A stretch of DNA of 64,000 bases from CALMEH01 sp964548225 (GCA_964548225.1 CAZJQP010000011.1:1-64000); one strand, 5' to 3'; counted from the first letter of the stretch, positions 27,567-35,420 are shown. Made by a program: numbers and translations. Notes: generated from the sequence alone by a model not told the origin.

Positions 27567-27640
27567 TGCCCTCGGCAGGAATTGAACCTGCGACCTAACG
27601 CTTAGGAGGCGTTCGCTCTATCCAACTGAGCTACGAGAGC
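27567..27640 (-). tRNA. tRNA-Arg(CCU)
   Basis: The minus strand folds as a complete cloverleaf: acceptor GCTCTCG with CGAGGGC (one G-T pair), D arm GCTC/GAGC with AGTTGGATA, and anticodon stem AACGC/GCGTT around loop CTCCTAA. T arm GCAGG/CCTGC carries TTCAATT, and the discriminator is A. The anticodon CCT reads AGG. The 3' CCA is not encoded. Confidence 0.97.
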
Positions 27641-27646
27641 GTATCA

Positions 27647-27679
27647 ATTTTGGATTTTAGATTTTGGATTTTGGATTGT
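27647..27679. repeat. TTTTGGA heptamer array (single arm)
   Basis: About four tandem units of TTTTGGA or TTTTAGA lie between the tRNA and the apt stop codon, with no facing arm. The same heptamer in reverse orientation is inside thiD at 31156-31183. Confidence 0.8.
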
Positions 27680-27684
27680 CCAGT

Positions 27685-28206
27685 TTAAGAATCGTAATTC
27701 AAAAGTGATTTGACATTATAACCGTCAAATTTGGCGCGTCCGCCAAGAAAATCGAGTTCGACAACGAACGAAAGTCCGACAATTTCGCCGCCCAAACCTT
27801 CGACCAAATCAACGACCGCTTTTGCCGTTCCGCCGGTTGCCAGCAAATCGTCAACAATCAACACTTTATGACCTTCGCCGACCGCGTCTTTGTGCATTTC
27901 GAGCGTGTCTTGCCCGTATTCCAAATCATACGAAACCGAAACTTTTTCGGCAGGCAATTTTTTCGGCTTGCGAACCGGCACGAAACCTGCACCGAGTTGC
28001 AAAGCAAGCGGCACAGCGAAAATAAATCCGCGTGATTCAACGCCGATTACCGTGTCAATCTTTTCGCCCGCAAATTGTTCTGCCAGCGCATCAATCGTCT
28101 GTTTCAATCCGTCCGCATCTTTCAAAAGCGTCGTAATGTCGTAAAAATTTATGCCTTCCTTCGGAAAATCAGGCACTTCGCGTATAAGTTTTTTTAAATG
28201 TTCCAT
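27685..28206 (-). CDS. apt: Adenine phosphoribosyltransferase
   Basis: Salvages adenine with PRPP to AMP in the cytoplasm. Motifs: IREVPDFPKEGINFYDIT at the N-terminus, VIGVESRGFIFAVPLA, LPAEKVSVSYDLEYGQD, and the PRPP loop VLIVDDLLATGGTA. I set the start at ATG 28206 (173 residues, the usual length). The frame is open for 29 more codons upstream, but those codons come from the adjacent heptamer palindrome and match no Apt sequence. Gene order apt-acyP-cld on the minus strand, with only palindrome between, suggests one transcript. Confidence 0.95.
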   Translation of the reverse strand: MEHLKKLIREVPDFPKEGINFYDITTLLKDADGLKQTIDALAEQFAGEKIDTVIGVESRGFIFAVPLALQLGAGFVPVRKPKKLPAEKVSVSYDLEYGQDTLEMHKDAVGEGHKVLIVDDLLATGGTAKAVVDLVEGLGGEIVGLSFVVELDFLGGRAKFDGYNVKSLLNYDS

Positions 28207-28211
28207 TGTTT

Positions 28212-28280
28212 TAAGGGATGAGGGATGAGAGATGAAGGATGAGTAAGAAATTTTCTCGTCCCTTGTCCCTTGTCCCTCAA
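28212..28280. repeat. Palindrome of GGGATGA / GGGACAA heptamers
   Basis: The left arm has GGGATGA-type units and the right arm TTGTCCC-type units. The arms pair as RNA through G-U wobbles (GGGAUGA with UUGUCCC) although the DNA is not fully complementary. It fills the apt-acyP gap from 5 nt before the apt ATG to the acyP stop. Confidence 0.8.
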
Positions 28281-28282
28281 AA

Positions 28283-28558
28283 CTATCTTTCAATTCTAAA
28301 TGATGAATATAAACCGTTCGGTTCTAAAACTATTTCTTCAATTTCTGTAACTTTCGAGTAAGTTTGTCCCGCGGTCAAATCGTTTTTGAAATCTTCAACC
28401 GCTTTCGCGTCGCCTTCGACATACGATTCAACTCGTCCGTCTTTTAAGTTTCGCACATAACCCAAAACCTGATGCCGCGCCGCCGCACGTTGTGTAAAAA
28501 ACCGGAATCCGACACCTTGCACGATGCCGCTGATTGTAAATTTTCGGGCAACTTTCAT
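28283..28558 (-). CDS. acyP: Acylphosphatase
   Basis: Hydrolyses carboxyl-phosphate bonds such as acetyl or carbamoyl phosphate. The 91-residue chain has the whole family signature: GIVQGVGFRFFTQRAA with the phosphate-binding Arg, and GYVRNLKDGRVESYVEGD with the catalytic Asn. ATG at 28558 gives the normal length. The frame is open for 29 more codons upstream, but these are GGTTTCT heptamer sequence. It lies between apt and the chlorite-dismutase-family gene, with palindromes on both sides. Confidence 0.95.
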   Translation of the reverse strand: MKVARKFTISGIVQGVGFRFFTQRAAARHQVLGYVRNLKDGRVESYVEGDAKAVEDFKNDLTAGQTYSKVTEIEEIVLEPNGLYSSFRIER

Positions 28559-28561
28559 AAA

Positions 28562-28631
28562 ACGGTTTCTGGTTTCTGGTTTCTGGTTTCTGGTCAAAAA
28601 CCCGAAACTTGAAACCCGAAACCAGAAACTA
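28562..28631. repeat. Palindrome of GGTTTCT heptamers
   Basis: Four GGTTTCT units (28564-28594) face CCCGAAA, TTGAAA and CCAGAAA units at 28605-28631. The stop codon of the upstream gene (28629-28631) lies within the right arm and the acyP ATG is 3 nt from the left arm. Confidence 0.88.
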
Positions 28632-29399
28632 GCCGATAGCATCAAGACATTCCATCAAAGGTCGCTGACGGCAAGTGTAAATCGGCATTCCGCGCAGAGT
28701 AAATTTGCTCGCGGAAGTTTCGCGCAATTCTTCTGCAAGAGCGAGAAAATCTTTCGGTTCGTCGGTTTCAAAACTGACGATAAATTCTTGCTCGCTAAAG
28801 CCGAAAGCGTGTGTCAGATGAATTTTTATGTTCTCGAACTTTTTGCCGACCATAAAATTTTCTTCGACCAGCGAATTGCGTTCTTCGTCCGATTTTCCAT
28901 ACCAATCCGAATGTTTCGCGCACGGGTAAAGAAAATGATATTTCCGCGTTCCGGCTTTGATGTGATAGCGGTCTTCGGCAGATTCGTGCGAATCTTCGGA
29001 GATAAACATCATTTTTTTCGTAATCGCCAAATAATTATTGACCGTTTCGAGATAGCTTCCCAAATTCGTCCGATAAAGTTTCGCGGTCATTTCCTGAATC
29101 GCGTCGAGCGAATCACCAACTCGCCAAAACATCAAATCAGCCTTTGAATCAAAACCAACGAGCGAATAGCTGAACAGCAAAAGATTTTCATTGAAAGTAT
29201 TAAAAACGCTCTGAAATTCGCTCTTAAAAATGCGTTTCGACTCCAAATCCAATTTGCGCCAATCGGGATTTACACGAAAAAATATAAAATTTACAAACTG
29301 CTTTTCGATAATCGGAATGATTTGAGGCTGTTTGTTATCCGCAACTAGACGCAAGGGTGTCGGCTCTGTTTCTTTTTTAACGAAATCGGTTAGTTCCAT
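28629..29399 (-). CDS. Chlorite dismutase/HemQ-family protein, atypical
   Basis: Family features are clear: FVNFIFFRVNPDWRKL at the start of the first ferredoxin-like half, FLYPCAKHSDWYGKSDEERN, FGFSEQEFIVSFETDEP and RGMPIYTCRQRP. Family members with heme act as chlorite dismutase or coproheme decarboxylase. In those proteins a conserved His after the DWY..ER motif ligates heme from the proximal side; here the aligned position reads VEENFMVGKK, with Asn in place of His. Heme binding is therefore doubtful. No other heme genes are nearby. It heads the acyP-apt group. Confidence 0.85.
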   Translation of the reverse strand: MELTDFVKKETEPTPLRLVADNKQPQIIPIIEKQFVNFIFFRVNPDWRKLDLESKRIFKSEFQSVFNTFNENLLLFSYSLVGFDSKADLMFWRVGDSLDAIQEMTAKLYRTNLGSYLETVNNYLAITKKMMFISEDSHESAEDRYHIKAGTRKYHFLYPCAKHSDWYGKSDEERNSLVEENFMVGKKFENIKIHLTHAFGFSEQEFIVSFETDEPKDFLALAEELRETSASKFTLRGMPIYTCRQRPLMECLDAIG

Positions 29400-29519
29400 T
29401 TTTATTTCCGGCGCAAAGGAGAAATGAATTTTCGTAAGTATTTTGCCAAGTTTTCCCGCAGATGTCCAAAGCCGCTTTGATGATTTACAAATTCAGCGAT
29501 TTAATGCAAAAATATCTCT

Positions 29520-30374
29520 ATGAATCGCGCCTTTCTTCTCATTATTTTATTAAGTTTCGCGGCTTTCGCGCAACAGCGTCCACTTTTGACCGACGATGTT
29601 GACACAACTCCGCCCGGTGCGCTTGAAATCTCGGCGGGCGCGGATTTTCTCCAAAACGATAAGTTTCCGCTTTCCGGCATCAAAGGTGATTTAACCAGAG
29701 TCGGCGACATTCGCATTAAAACGGGTTTAGCTCCGAACGTCGAAATTCAAGTCGAAGGCGTAGTTCAAAATTTTCTGGCGATAAATTCTCAGACCGTTTC
29801 GCCGATTCCGCTTCAAGTTACGGGAAATTCGACCAATGATTTCAGCGATTTTATATTTTCGACAAAGATTCGTTTGCGAAATGAAACCAAAAATCTGCCC
29901 GCAATCGGTTTCAAATTCGGTTTTCAGATGCCGAATTCAAACCAAGCCCGCGGCATCGGCACAAATCAAATCAATGTTTTCAGCAAAATCATCGTGCAAA
30001 AACGATTCGGCAGCAAAAATAAACAAAATGTCTCGCGGGTGAACACTTACGGCAATCTCGGCTTGGGAATTATGACCGCGCCGCTTGCACTATTTACGCA
30101 AAACGACGTTCTGCTTTACGGACTTGCCGGAATTTTCCGTGTCAATGACAACATCAACATCGCCAGCGAAGTCAATGGAAGAATCAGCACCAGAAAAAAC
30201 ACGCCAATCGGCACGGAAAGCATCGGGCAATTTCGCATCGGCGCACAAATCCGCGCTTCCGGCTTAAGATTCGATACAGCCGCAATCTTCGGCTTAACCA
30301 AATTCAGTCCGCGCTCCGGCTTCACCTTTGGCGTAACTTACGTTTCCCCCGTGATTTTAGCTCCGGCAAAATAA
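29520..30374 (+). CDS. Outer-membrane beta-barrel protein
   Basis: Signal peptide (FLLIILLSFAAFAQ), then alternating hydrophobic/polar beta-strands through residue 284 (RIKTGLAPNVEIQVEGVVQN, NTYGNLGLGIMTAPLALF, FTFGVTYVSPVIL), typical of an outer-membrane barrel in the transporter/MetA-pathway-like group. The start DDVDTTPPGALEISAG resembles such barrels. It is divergent from the chlorite-dismutase-family gene over 120 bp. Substrate unknown. Confidence 0.75.
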   Translation: MNRAFLLIILLSFAAFAQQRPLLTDDVDTTPPGALEISAGADFLQNDKFPLSGIKGDLTRVGDIRIKTGLAPNVEIQVEGVVQNFLAINSQTVSPIPLQVTGNSTNDFSDFIFSTKIRLRNETKNLPAIGFKFGFQMPNSNQARGIGTNQINVFSKIIVQKRFGSKNKQNVSRVNTYGNLGLGIMTAPLALFTQNDVLLYGLAGIFRVNDNINIASEVNGRISTRKNTPIGTESIGQFRIGAQIRASGLRFDTAAIFGLTKFSPRSGFTFGVTYVSPVILAPAK

Positions 30375-30380
30375 TAAATT

Positions 30381-30518
30381 AGAAATCAAGGGCAGAAACA
30401 CGACTGTTAAGGAGTGTGTTGATGGTTGAGCGTTTTGACACACTCCTTAACAGTCGTGTTTCTGCCTTTAACAGTCGTGTTTCTGCCTTTAACAGTCGTG
30501 TTTCTGCCCTTGATTTCT
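30381..30518. repeat. Long palindrome with a triplicated 21-bp unit
   Basis: Left arm 30381-30419 (AGAAATCAAGGGCAG...) matches the reverse complement of the right arm. The right arm carries three direct copies of a 21-bp unit ending GTCGTGTTTCTGCC at 30446-30466, 30467-30487 and 30488-30508, then closes with CTTGATTTCT. The 19-nt loop follows GTGTGTT. It lies 7 bp after the barrel gene and could end its transcript. A diverged relative is at 62491-62570. Confidence 0.88.
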
Positions 30519-30630
30519 AACCCTTCACTCAACTCAAATCTGCTCTAGTTTGCTTTTTTTGAAATTACGAAGTTGTTTAGTATTATTTCGTGCAGTTTCG
30601 TGGTTTCAAAAAAGGGAATTTTAAATATTT

Positions 30631-30786
30631 CTGTGGGATTTTTTTATTATTCTTGAGAATAATTAAAGTTTTCTGTGGGATTTTTTTATTATTCTTGAGA
30701 ATAATTAAAGTTTTCTATGGGATTTTTTTATTATTCTTGAGAATAATTAAAGTTTTCTTGGGAATAATTAAAGTATTCTGTGGGAA
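30631..30786. repeat. 42-bp tandem repeats, each with an 18-bp palindrome
   Basis: Three copies of a 42-bp unit start CTGTGGGA or CTATGGGA at 30631, 30673 and 30715, followed by degenerate partial copies to 30786. Each contains ATTATTCT-TG-AGAATAAT at 30646-30663, 30688-30705 and 30730-30747. The unit is open in one frame (a 14-residue repeat) but no start site supports a gene. Between 30375 and 30847 I see only this array and the palindrome before it. Confidence 0.9.
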
Positions 30787-30847
30787 TATTTTATTTATCC
30801 GACAAAAAAATCAATATTTCAGACTTGAATGAGTTTGAGAGATGGTA

Positions 30848-31723
30848 TTAAAAATCTTTGATTAAATGATTTATCGGTGAATGCCCTTTGCCGATGTGCG
30901 GTGCGGTGCGAATCGCTTCGGTTACAAATCTTTTTGAAATTTTGACGGCTTCAATTAAATTTTTCCCCAACGCCAAATTCGCCGCAATCGCTGCCGCGAG
31001 TGTGCAACCTGTTCCGTGCGTAGCGTTTGTTTCGATAAATTCACTTTCAAAAACGTGCAATTCTTCGCCAACAAACAAAAAGTCTTTCGCTTTTCGGTCT
31101 TTGGTTTTTGACCGCTCATTTATAGATTCTTTCTTACTCGAATCGTTTTCCGAATCCAAAATCCAAAATCCAAAATCCAAAATCGGCAGGTGTCCGCCCT
31201 TTATCAAAACATTTTTCGCGCCCAAATCGTGCATAATTTTCGCCGCTTTTTTAATATCTTCAACACTTTCGATTTTCATTTCCGCGATTCTTTCGGCTTC
31301 GGGAATATTTGGTGTAATAACCAATGAAAGCGGAAAAAGTTTTTCAATCAAAACGCGCAAGGCTTTATCGTCAATCAAATCAAATCCCGAAGTCGAACGC
31401 ACAACCGGATCAACAACGAAATTCTGCAAATTATTTTCCGCGACAATCCGCGCCGTTTCTTCGATAATTTCCCGCGTCGGAAGCATTCCGGTTTTCAACG
31501 CATCAACCTTAAAATCATCGAGAATCGGCAAAACTTGTCCGCGAACCGATTCCGCCGAAAGATTTTCCGCGCCGAAAACGCCTTGTGTATTCTGAAAAGT
31601 TACCGAAGCAATCGCCGCCGCCGCGTAACATCCGAACGCCGCAAATGTTTTTATATCTGCAATTACACCCGCACCGCCCGACGGATCAAGCCCCGCAATC
31701 GTCAAGCAAATTTTCTGTTTCAT
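30848..31723 (-). CDS. thiD: Hydroxymethylpyrimidine/phosphomethylpyrimidine kinase
   Basis: Phosphorylates HMP and HMP-P in thiamine synthesis. Motifs: CLTIAGLDPSGGAGVIADIK at the N-terminus, VDPVVRSTSG, KNVLIKGGHLP, and the C-terminal NATHGTGCTLAAAIAANLALG anion hole. At 291 residues it is longer than the usual ~265. The excess is a ~34-residue insert after GGHLP that includes ILDFGFWILDSE, encoded by CCAAAAT heptamers, then a charged stretch. ATG at 31723 begins just before the conserved core; a TTG at 31744 is less likely. thiE lies 84 bp upstream on the same strand. Confidence 0.93.
   Translation of the reverse strand: MKQKICLTIAGLDPSGGAGVIADIKTFAAFGCYAAAAIASVTFQNTQGVFGAENLSAESVRGQVLPILDDFKVDALKTGMLPTREIIEETARIVAENNLQNFVVDPVVRSTSGFDLIDDKALRVLIEKLFPLSLVITPNIPEAERIAEMKIESVEDIKKAAKIMHDLGAKNVLIKGGHLPILDFGFWILDSENDSSKKESINERSKTKDRKAKDFLFVGEELHVFESEFIETNATHGTGCTLAAAIAANLALGKNLIEAVKISKRFVTEAIRTAPHIGKGHSPINHLIKDF
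31156..31183. repeat. CCAAAAT x4 heptamer array inside thiD
   Basis: Four perfect tandem CCAAAAT units lie in frame inside thiD, in the segment encoding a loop insert absent from ordinary ThiD proteins. The same heptamer (inverted) is at 27647-27679. Confidence 0.92.
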
Positions 31724-31806
31724 AATTTTTTTTATTTTTTTCAAAAAAAGCTGTTACATTTTGCCGAAAACCGACACTTATAAACGGAAACCATTTATTT
31801 CCTCAT

Positions 31807-32403
31807 CTACACGATAACCTCATCCCTCATTTCCTTCAAAAAACGAATTGCCGCGAAGCCGTCAGCAATCTGCAAAACTTCGCGGTAATTCGTCCCATCA
31901 ATTCCGCCGAGCGCGATAATTGGAAACGGTTTGAGTTTTTCGCAAACTTCGCGCAAAGCGTCTAATCCAACAGGTTTGCCTTTATTCGGCGAATGAAAAA
32001 TCGGACTGAACGTCGCAAAATCCGCACCTTGATTTTTGGCGATTTCAGCTTTTTCGAGCGAATGCGTTGAAACGCCGACAATAAAATCTTTCGGAAAATT
32101 TGCACGAATAACATCAGCCGAAAGCGAATTTGCCGTCAGATGAACGCCGTCCGCATTTGCCGCCAACGCAATGTCGGCGCGGTCGCTGATTAAAAGTTTT
32201 GTGGCAGATGTTTTGGTAATTTTTGCCGCTTGCAAAGCGAGTTCAAAAACTGCTTTTGCCGAAATCTGCTTTTCGCGGATTTGGATTAAAGAAATTTTTG
32301 CGGCGACCGCGTGTTTAATTAAATCTAAGGTTTCGAGAGATTTTTTGGCGTAATTTTTAGCCGTCATTTCGCCGTCGGTGATGAGATAAATCAGAGGTTT
32401 CAT
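31807..32403 (-). CDS. thiE: Thiamine phosphate synthase (ThiE/TenI family)
   Basis: Joins HMP-PP and the thiazole phosphate to thiamine phosphate. TIM-barrel motifs: IYLITDGEMT, ISLIQIREKQISAKA, LLISDRADIALAANADGVHL, FATFSPIFHSPNKGKPVGLD, and PIIALGGIDGTN. At 198 residues it is slightly short but complete. It is upstream of thiD on the same strand, a natural pairing. No TPP riboswitch (no CUGAGA-type core) is visible in the 224 bp upstream, which instead holds a large hairpin. Confidence 0.9.
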   Translation of the reverse strand: MKPLIYLITDGEMTAKNYAKKSLETLDLIKHAVAAKISLIQIREKQISAKAVFELALQAAKITKTSATKLLISDRADIALAANADGVHLTANSLSADVIRANFPKDFIVGVSTHSLEKAEIAKNQGADFATFSPIFHSPNKGKPVGLDALREVCEKLKPFPIIALGGIDGTNYREVLQIADGFAAIRFLKEMRDEVIV

Positions 32404-32537
32404 ATATCAAAAACCATTATGAACCGATTTTGTCGAAAGGCAAAATGTTTTTTTGGTTCACAGATACTATTAAATTTTCAAGGTATTTAAATCTCTACGT
32501 TCTCTGCGTCTCTGTGTTAAATCAATCTTTTTTTGAA

Positions 32538-32611
32538 TGAGAAAAAGGAGCGGTAGCGACTTGGCAAATACCGCTGTCGTCTCGCCAAGTCGCTACCGCT
32601 TCTTTTTCTCA
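32538..32611. repeat. 28-bp-arm palindrome (GGTAGCGACTTGGC type)
   Basis: Arms 32538-32565 and 32584-32611 are complementary at 27 of 28 positions around an 18-nt loop. It begins 16 bp after the stop of the secreted beta-helix gene and could terminate it. A shorter relative is at 42509-42544. Confidence 0.9.
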
Positions 32612-32627
32612 GTCTGCTCTAATTTAC

Positions 32628-35342
32628 TCAATTGCCGCTCACGGGTTCACCGATGATATTCAATTCGCCGATGTCTTCGGAAATTGTCAGAACTCTGTCC
32701 GCAAAAGTAAAATTTTTGTGCCGGACGCGCAAAATGTAAGTTTCGCCGACGGGAATTTCCTGCAAATTGTAATAGCCGAACGTGCTTGTCGTAACGGTGC
32801 GCGTTTCGCCTTGTTGGTTTATCAGTTCGACTTGCGCCTTGCCGATTCCGTTGCCGTTTGACGCGGTGATTCTGCCGGAAAGATTTGCGGTTGCCGAAAG
32901 CGCAATCAATTCGCCGAGCGTCCAATCGGAAAATGTGCTGACGTTGTTGATAGTTGCCGTATTTGCCGTCGTGTTGACACACGGCGCACTTGGGCAAGCA
33001 TTGGGAAAATCGGTTGTTTGTCCCGTTGAAATTCGGAAAATGCGATAAGCCGATTCCGTTCCCATAACGTCAGTTTGCAGATAATTGAAAGTCAGATTTA
33101 CTGTTACATTTGAACCGTTGAGCGTCCAATATCGTTGGAGTGCAGTGGCGGAGTTGAGCGGCGGAGATTTTGCGCCTTGCACGGCTTTGACCGACAATTC
33201 GCCTGCCAAATTGTTTTGCTTGACCGCGCCCACGGGCGAATAGCCATTTGCCGTGCCGACGTGAAATGTAAATGCGCTGCCGACACCCGTGTTGTAGAGT
33301 TTTCGCAAATTGCCGATGACATAGCCGCTCGTGCGAAAAATCGAAGTCGTTTCCGCAAGAGTAATCGTGTTATTGCCGATTTCGACAACTCCGCCGGCTA
33401 GATTGAAGCTCGCGCCGGTAACGGAAACATTGCCGTTGAAAATAACGCCTTGCGGATTGGCTACGCGCAAACTGTTGTAGGTTGTCGGTAGAGCGGTTTG
33501 CTGTGTCGTGCCGTTGTAAATCACTTCGGAACTCGCTGTCGGCGCGTAAGTTCCGCCGTTATTGACAAAAGGCGTGCCGTTGCCGTTGAGCCACAAACGC
33601 CATTGCGAATGATTAAAAATCGCGCCGTTTTCAATGGTTAAAACGCCGTTAATATATGTGTCGCCGCTTCCGCCCAAAGACGCACCCGCCGAATTGTTAA
33701 TCGTTAAATTGTGGTAATTTATACTTTGGTTGATGTCTTGCGCCGCCGTTCCCGCGTAAACAATCGTGCTTCCCGTTGTAACGAAATTTGATGCTCCGCC
33801 GGTTATAGAATTTCCGGCGCGGGTTGTCGTTAAGATGCGGTTAGTCAAATCTAAAATCGCTCCCGCGTTGATGGTGTAATTAGTCGTCAAATCATTTAAC
33901 AAAAATTTCGTGCCGCTTACGCTTAGGTTAATCGAGCCACTCGGATTATTGTAAGTTCCCGTGCCGGAAATATTTTGGTTGCCGCTTCGCTGAAAACTTA
34001 AAGTCGGCACGGTTACGCTTCCGTTATTAACGAAATTCACGCCGTTAATAACAACACTGCAAGAAGTTCCCGCTAAAGTTCCGCCGCTATTGACGGTTAA
34101 ATCGTTATTTATCGTAACCGAGGAAAGATTACAACCGAAAATTGCGCCTGAAAACACCGTAACGGACGAACCTAAAGTGTTGGAAGCATTTGTCGTGCCA
34201 CTCAAAATTTCAATCGGCGCGGCAATTAAATTTGAACCCGATATTGTATTTGTGCCTTGAAAAAGCATTTTTCCGCCGCTTGAAGTCATTGTGCTACTGC
34301 TTATATTTAAACTTACGTTGTTAAAATTTAAGTTAAATGTGCCGATTGAAAACGAAGAACCGAAAGAAACATTTGCCGCATTCAAAAAACTTATGTCGCT
34401 CAAAGCGGTCAGCGTTCCAGTATAATTCATTGAAAGTTGCGAGCTTGACGACCACGTTCCGCTTCCCGATAAATTCGGGTTTGCGCCCGAAATAAATAAA
34501 AACGGGAATGAAATATTTCCGTTGTTGACAGTGTTTATAGAGTATAAATTCAGTTGCAAAGTTCCATTCAAAACGCCGCTTGCCGCGACGTTTAAATCTC
34601 CGAAAATGTTGGAAGTGCCGGAAGTTTGGAATGTGCCGATGACGCTGAGAAAGCTATTCGTAGTAATTGAACTGCCGGTTGTCGTGCCGGAAGCAATTTC
34701 GAGCGGAACGCTGAAAGTCGAACCTGTAACAATCGTTACGCCTTGCAAAACTATTTTTCCGGTTGTCGCTGACATCGTTCCGCCGTGATAATTTCCACCG
34801 TTTATCGTCAGCGCATTCGCTCCTAAAACCAGCGTTCCCGTATTTTCTTTGCGAAAAGTTCCGGCGGAAATCGTGATGTTATTGAGCAAAGTCGTGTTTC
34901 CCGTGCTGAAAAATCGAAATGTCGTCGGCGACCAAGTTCCCGTTCCCGAAAGATTATGCGTCGTGCCGGGAATGAAAACGGTTGACGGCGAAACCGTGCC
35001 GTTGTTAATAATATCAATCGCGCCGTTCAGGTTAATTTGCGAATTTCCGTTTAAAACGCCGCCGCTGTTGACGGTAAAAGTTCCGTTGACATTCATTTCG
35101 CCCGAAGTGTGTTGAAATTCGCCGTTGACGGTAAGTTGGTTAACCGTAACACTTGCGCCCGTAACGATATGTCCGGCGGCAATCGTTACATTATCGCCCG
35201 CCGCCGGAATTCCGCTCGGACTCCAAGTTGAAACCGAACTGTAACTGCCCGATTGAACGCTCACAAAATCAGCCGCTTGAATTTGGGCTGAAACTGTTAA
35301 AAACAAAAAGAAAAGGAAAAATCCGATTTTAAAATTTCGCAT
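32628..35342 (-). CDS. Secreted G8/beta-helix-type protein with shared C-terminal domain
   Basis: Signal peptide 1-23, then ADFVSVQSGSYSSVSTWSPS, typical of G8-like or autotransporter-like starts. Some 600 residues of Gly/Asn/Thr/Ser-rich repeats follow (NVTIAAGHIVTGASVTVNQL, SGTGTWSPTTFRF), consistent with a right-handed beta-helix. From ~690 comes a domain with HVGTANGYSPVGAV and YRIFRISTGQTTDFP. The last ~88 residues form the carboxypeptidase-regulatory-like domain shared with three other proteins here (TSTFGYYNLQEIPVGETY). Probably a surface or secreted adhesin. A response regulator gene lies 78 bp upstream. Confidence 0.88.
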   Translation of the reverse strand: MRNFKIGFFLFFLFLTVSAQIQAADFVSVQSGSYSSVSTWSPSGIPAAGDNVTIAAGHIVTGASVTVNQLTVNGEFQHTSGEMNVNGTFTVNSGGVLNGNSQINLNGAIDIINNGTVSPSTVFIPGTTHNLSGTGTWSPTTFRFFSTGNTTLLNNITISAGTFRKENTGTLVLGANALTINGGNYHGGTMSATTGKIVLQGVTIVTGSTFSVPLEIASGTTTGSSITTNSFLSVIGTFQTSGTSNIFGDLNVAASGVLNGTLQLNLYSINTVNNGNISFPFLFISGANPNLSGSGTWSSSSQLSMNYTGTLTALSDISFLNAANVSFGSSFSIGTFNLNFNNVSLNISSSTMTSSGGKMLFQGTNTISGSNLIAAPIEILSGTTNASNTLGSSVTVFSGAIFGCNLSSVTINNDLTVNSGGTLAGTSCSVVINGVNFVNNGSVTVPTLSFQRSGNQNISGTGTYNNPSGSINLSVSGTKFLLNDLTTNYTINAGAILDLTNRILTTTRAGNSITGGASNFVTTGSTIVYAGTAAQDINQSINYHNLTINNSAGASLGGSGDTYINGVLTIENGAIFNHSQWRLWLNGNGTPFVNNGGTYAPTASSEVIYNGTTQQTALPTTYNSLRVANPQGVIFNGNVSVTGASFNLAGGVVEIGNNTITLAETTSIFRTSGYVIGNLRKLYNTGVGSAFTFHVGTANGYSPVGAVKQNNLAGELSVKAVQGAKSPPLNSATALQRYWTLNGSNVTVNLTFNYLQTDVMGTESAYRIFRISTGQTTDFPNACPSAPCVNTTANTATINNVSTFSDWTLGELIALSATANLSGRITASNGNGIGKAQVELINQQGETRTVTTSTFGYYNLQEIPVGETYILRVRHKNFTFADRVLTISEDIGELNIIGEPVSGN

Positions 35343-35420
35343 ATACTCCGCACCTTCAGATATTTACGAAGTATCTTGCAAGAAAAAAACTCAACTGTAA
35401 CCTACCTGTTTCGGTAGTTT

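Noticed and set aside
28207..28293. N-terminal extension of Apt
   Set aside because: The extra 29 codons are the GGGATGA palindrome and do not match Apt; the ATG at 28206 gives the normal length.
28559..28645. N-terminal extension of acylphosphatase
   Set aside because: The codons come from GGTTTCT heptamers; the ATG at 28558 gives the family's usual ~91 residues.
30631..30786. CRISPR array
   Set aside because: Units are directly tandem with no unique spacers, and no cas genes are nearby.
30590..30832. 80-codon plus-strand ORF across the 42-bp array
   Set aside because: GTG start without ribosome site; the protein is only the translated repeat, very hydrophobic and aromatic.
32404..32627. 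TPP riboswitch before thiE
   Set aside because: No CUGAGA or other thi-box core is present; the region holds only the large palindrome and AT-rich sequence.
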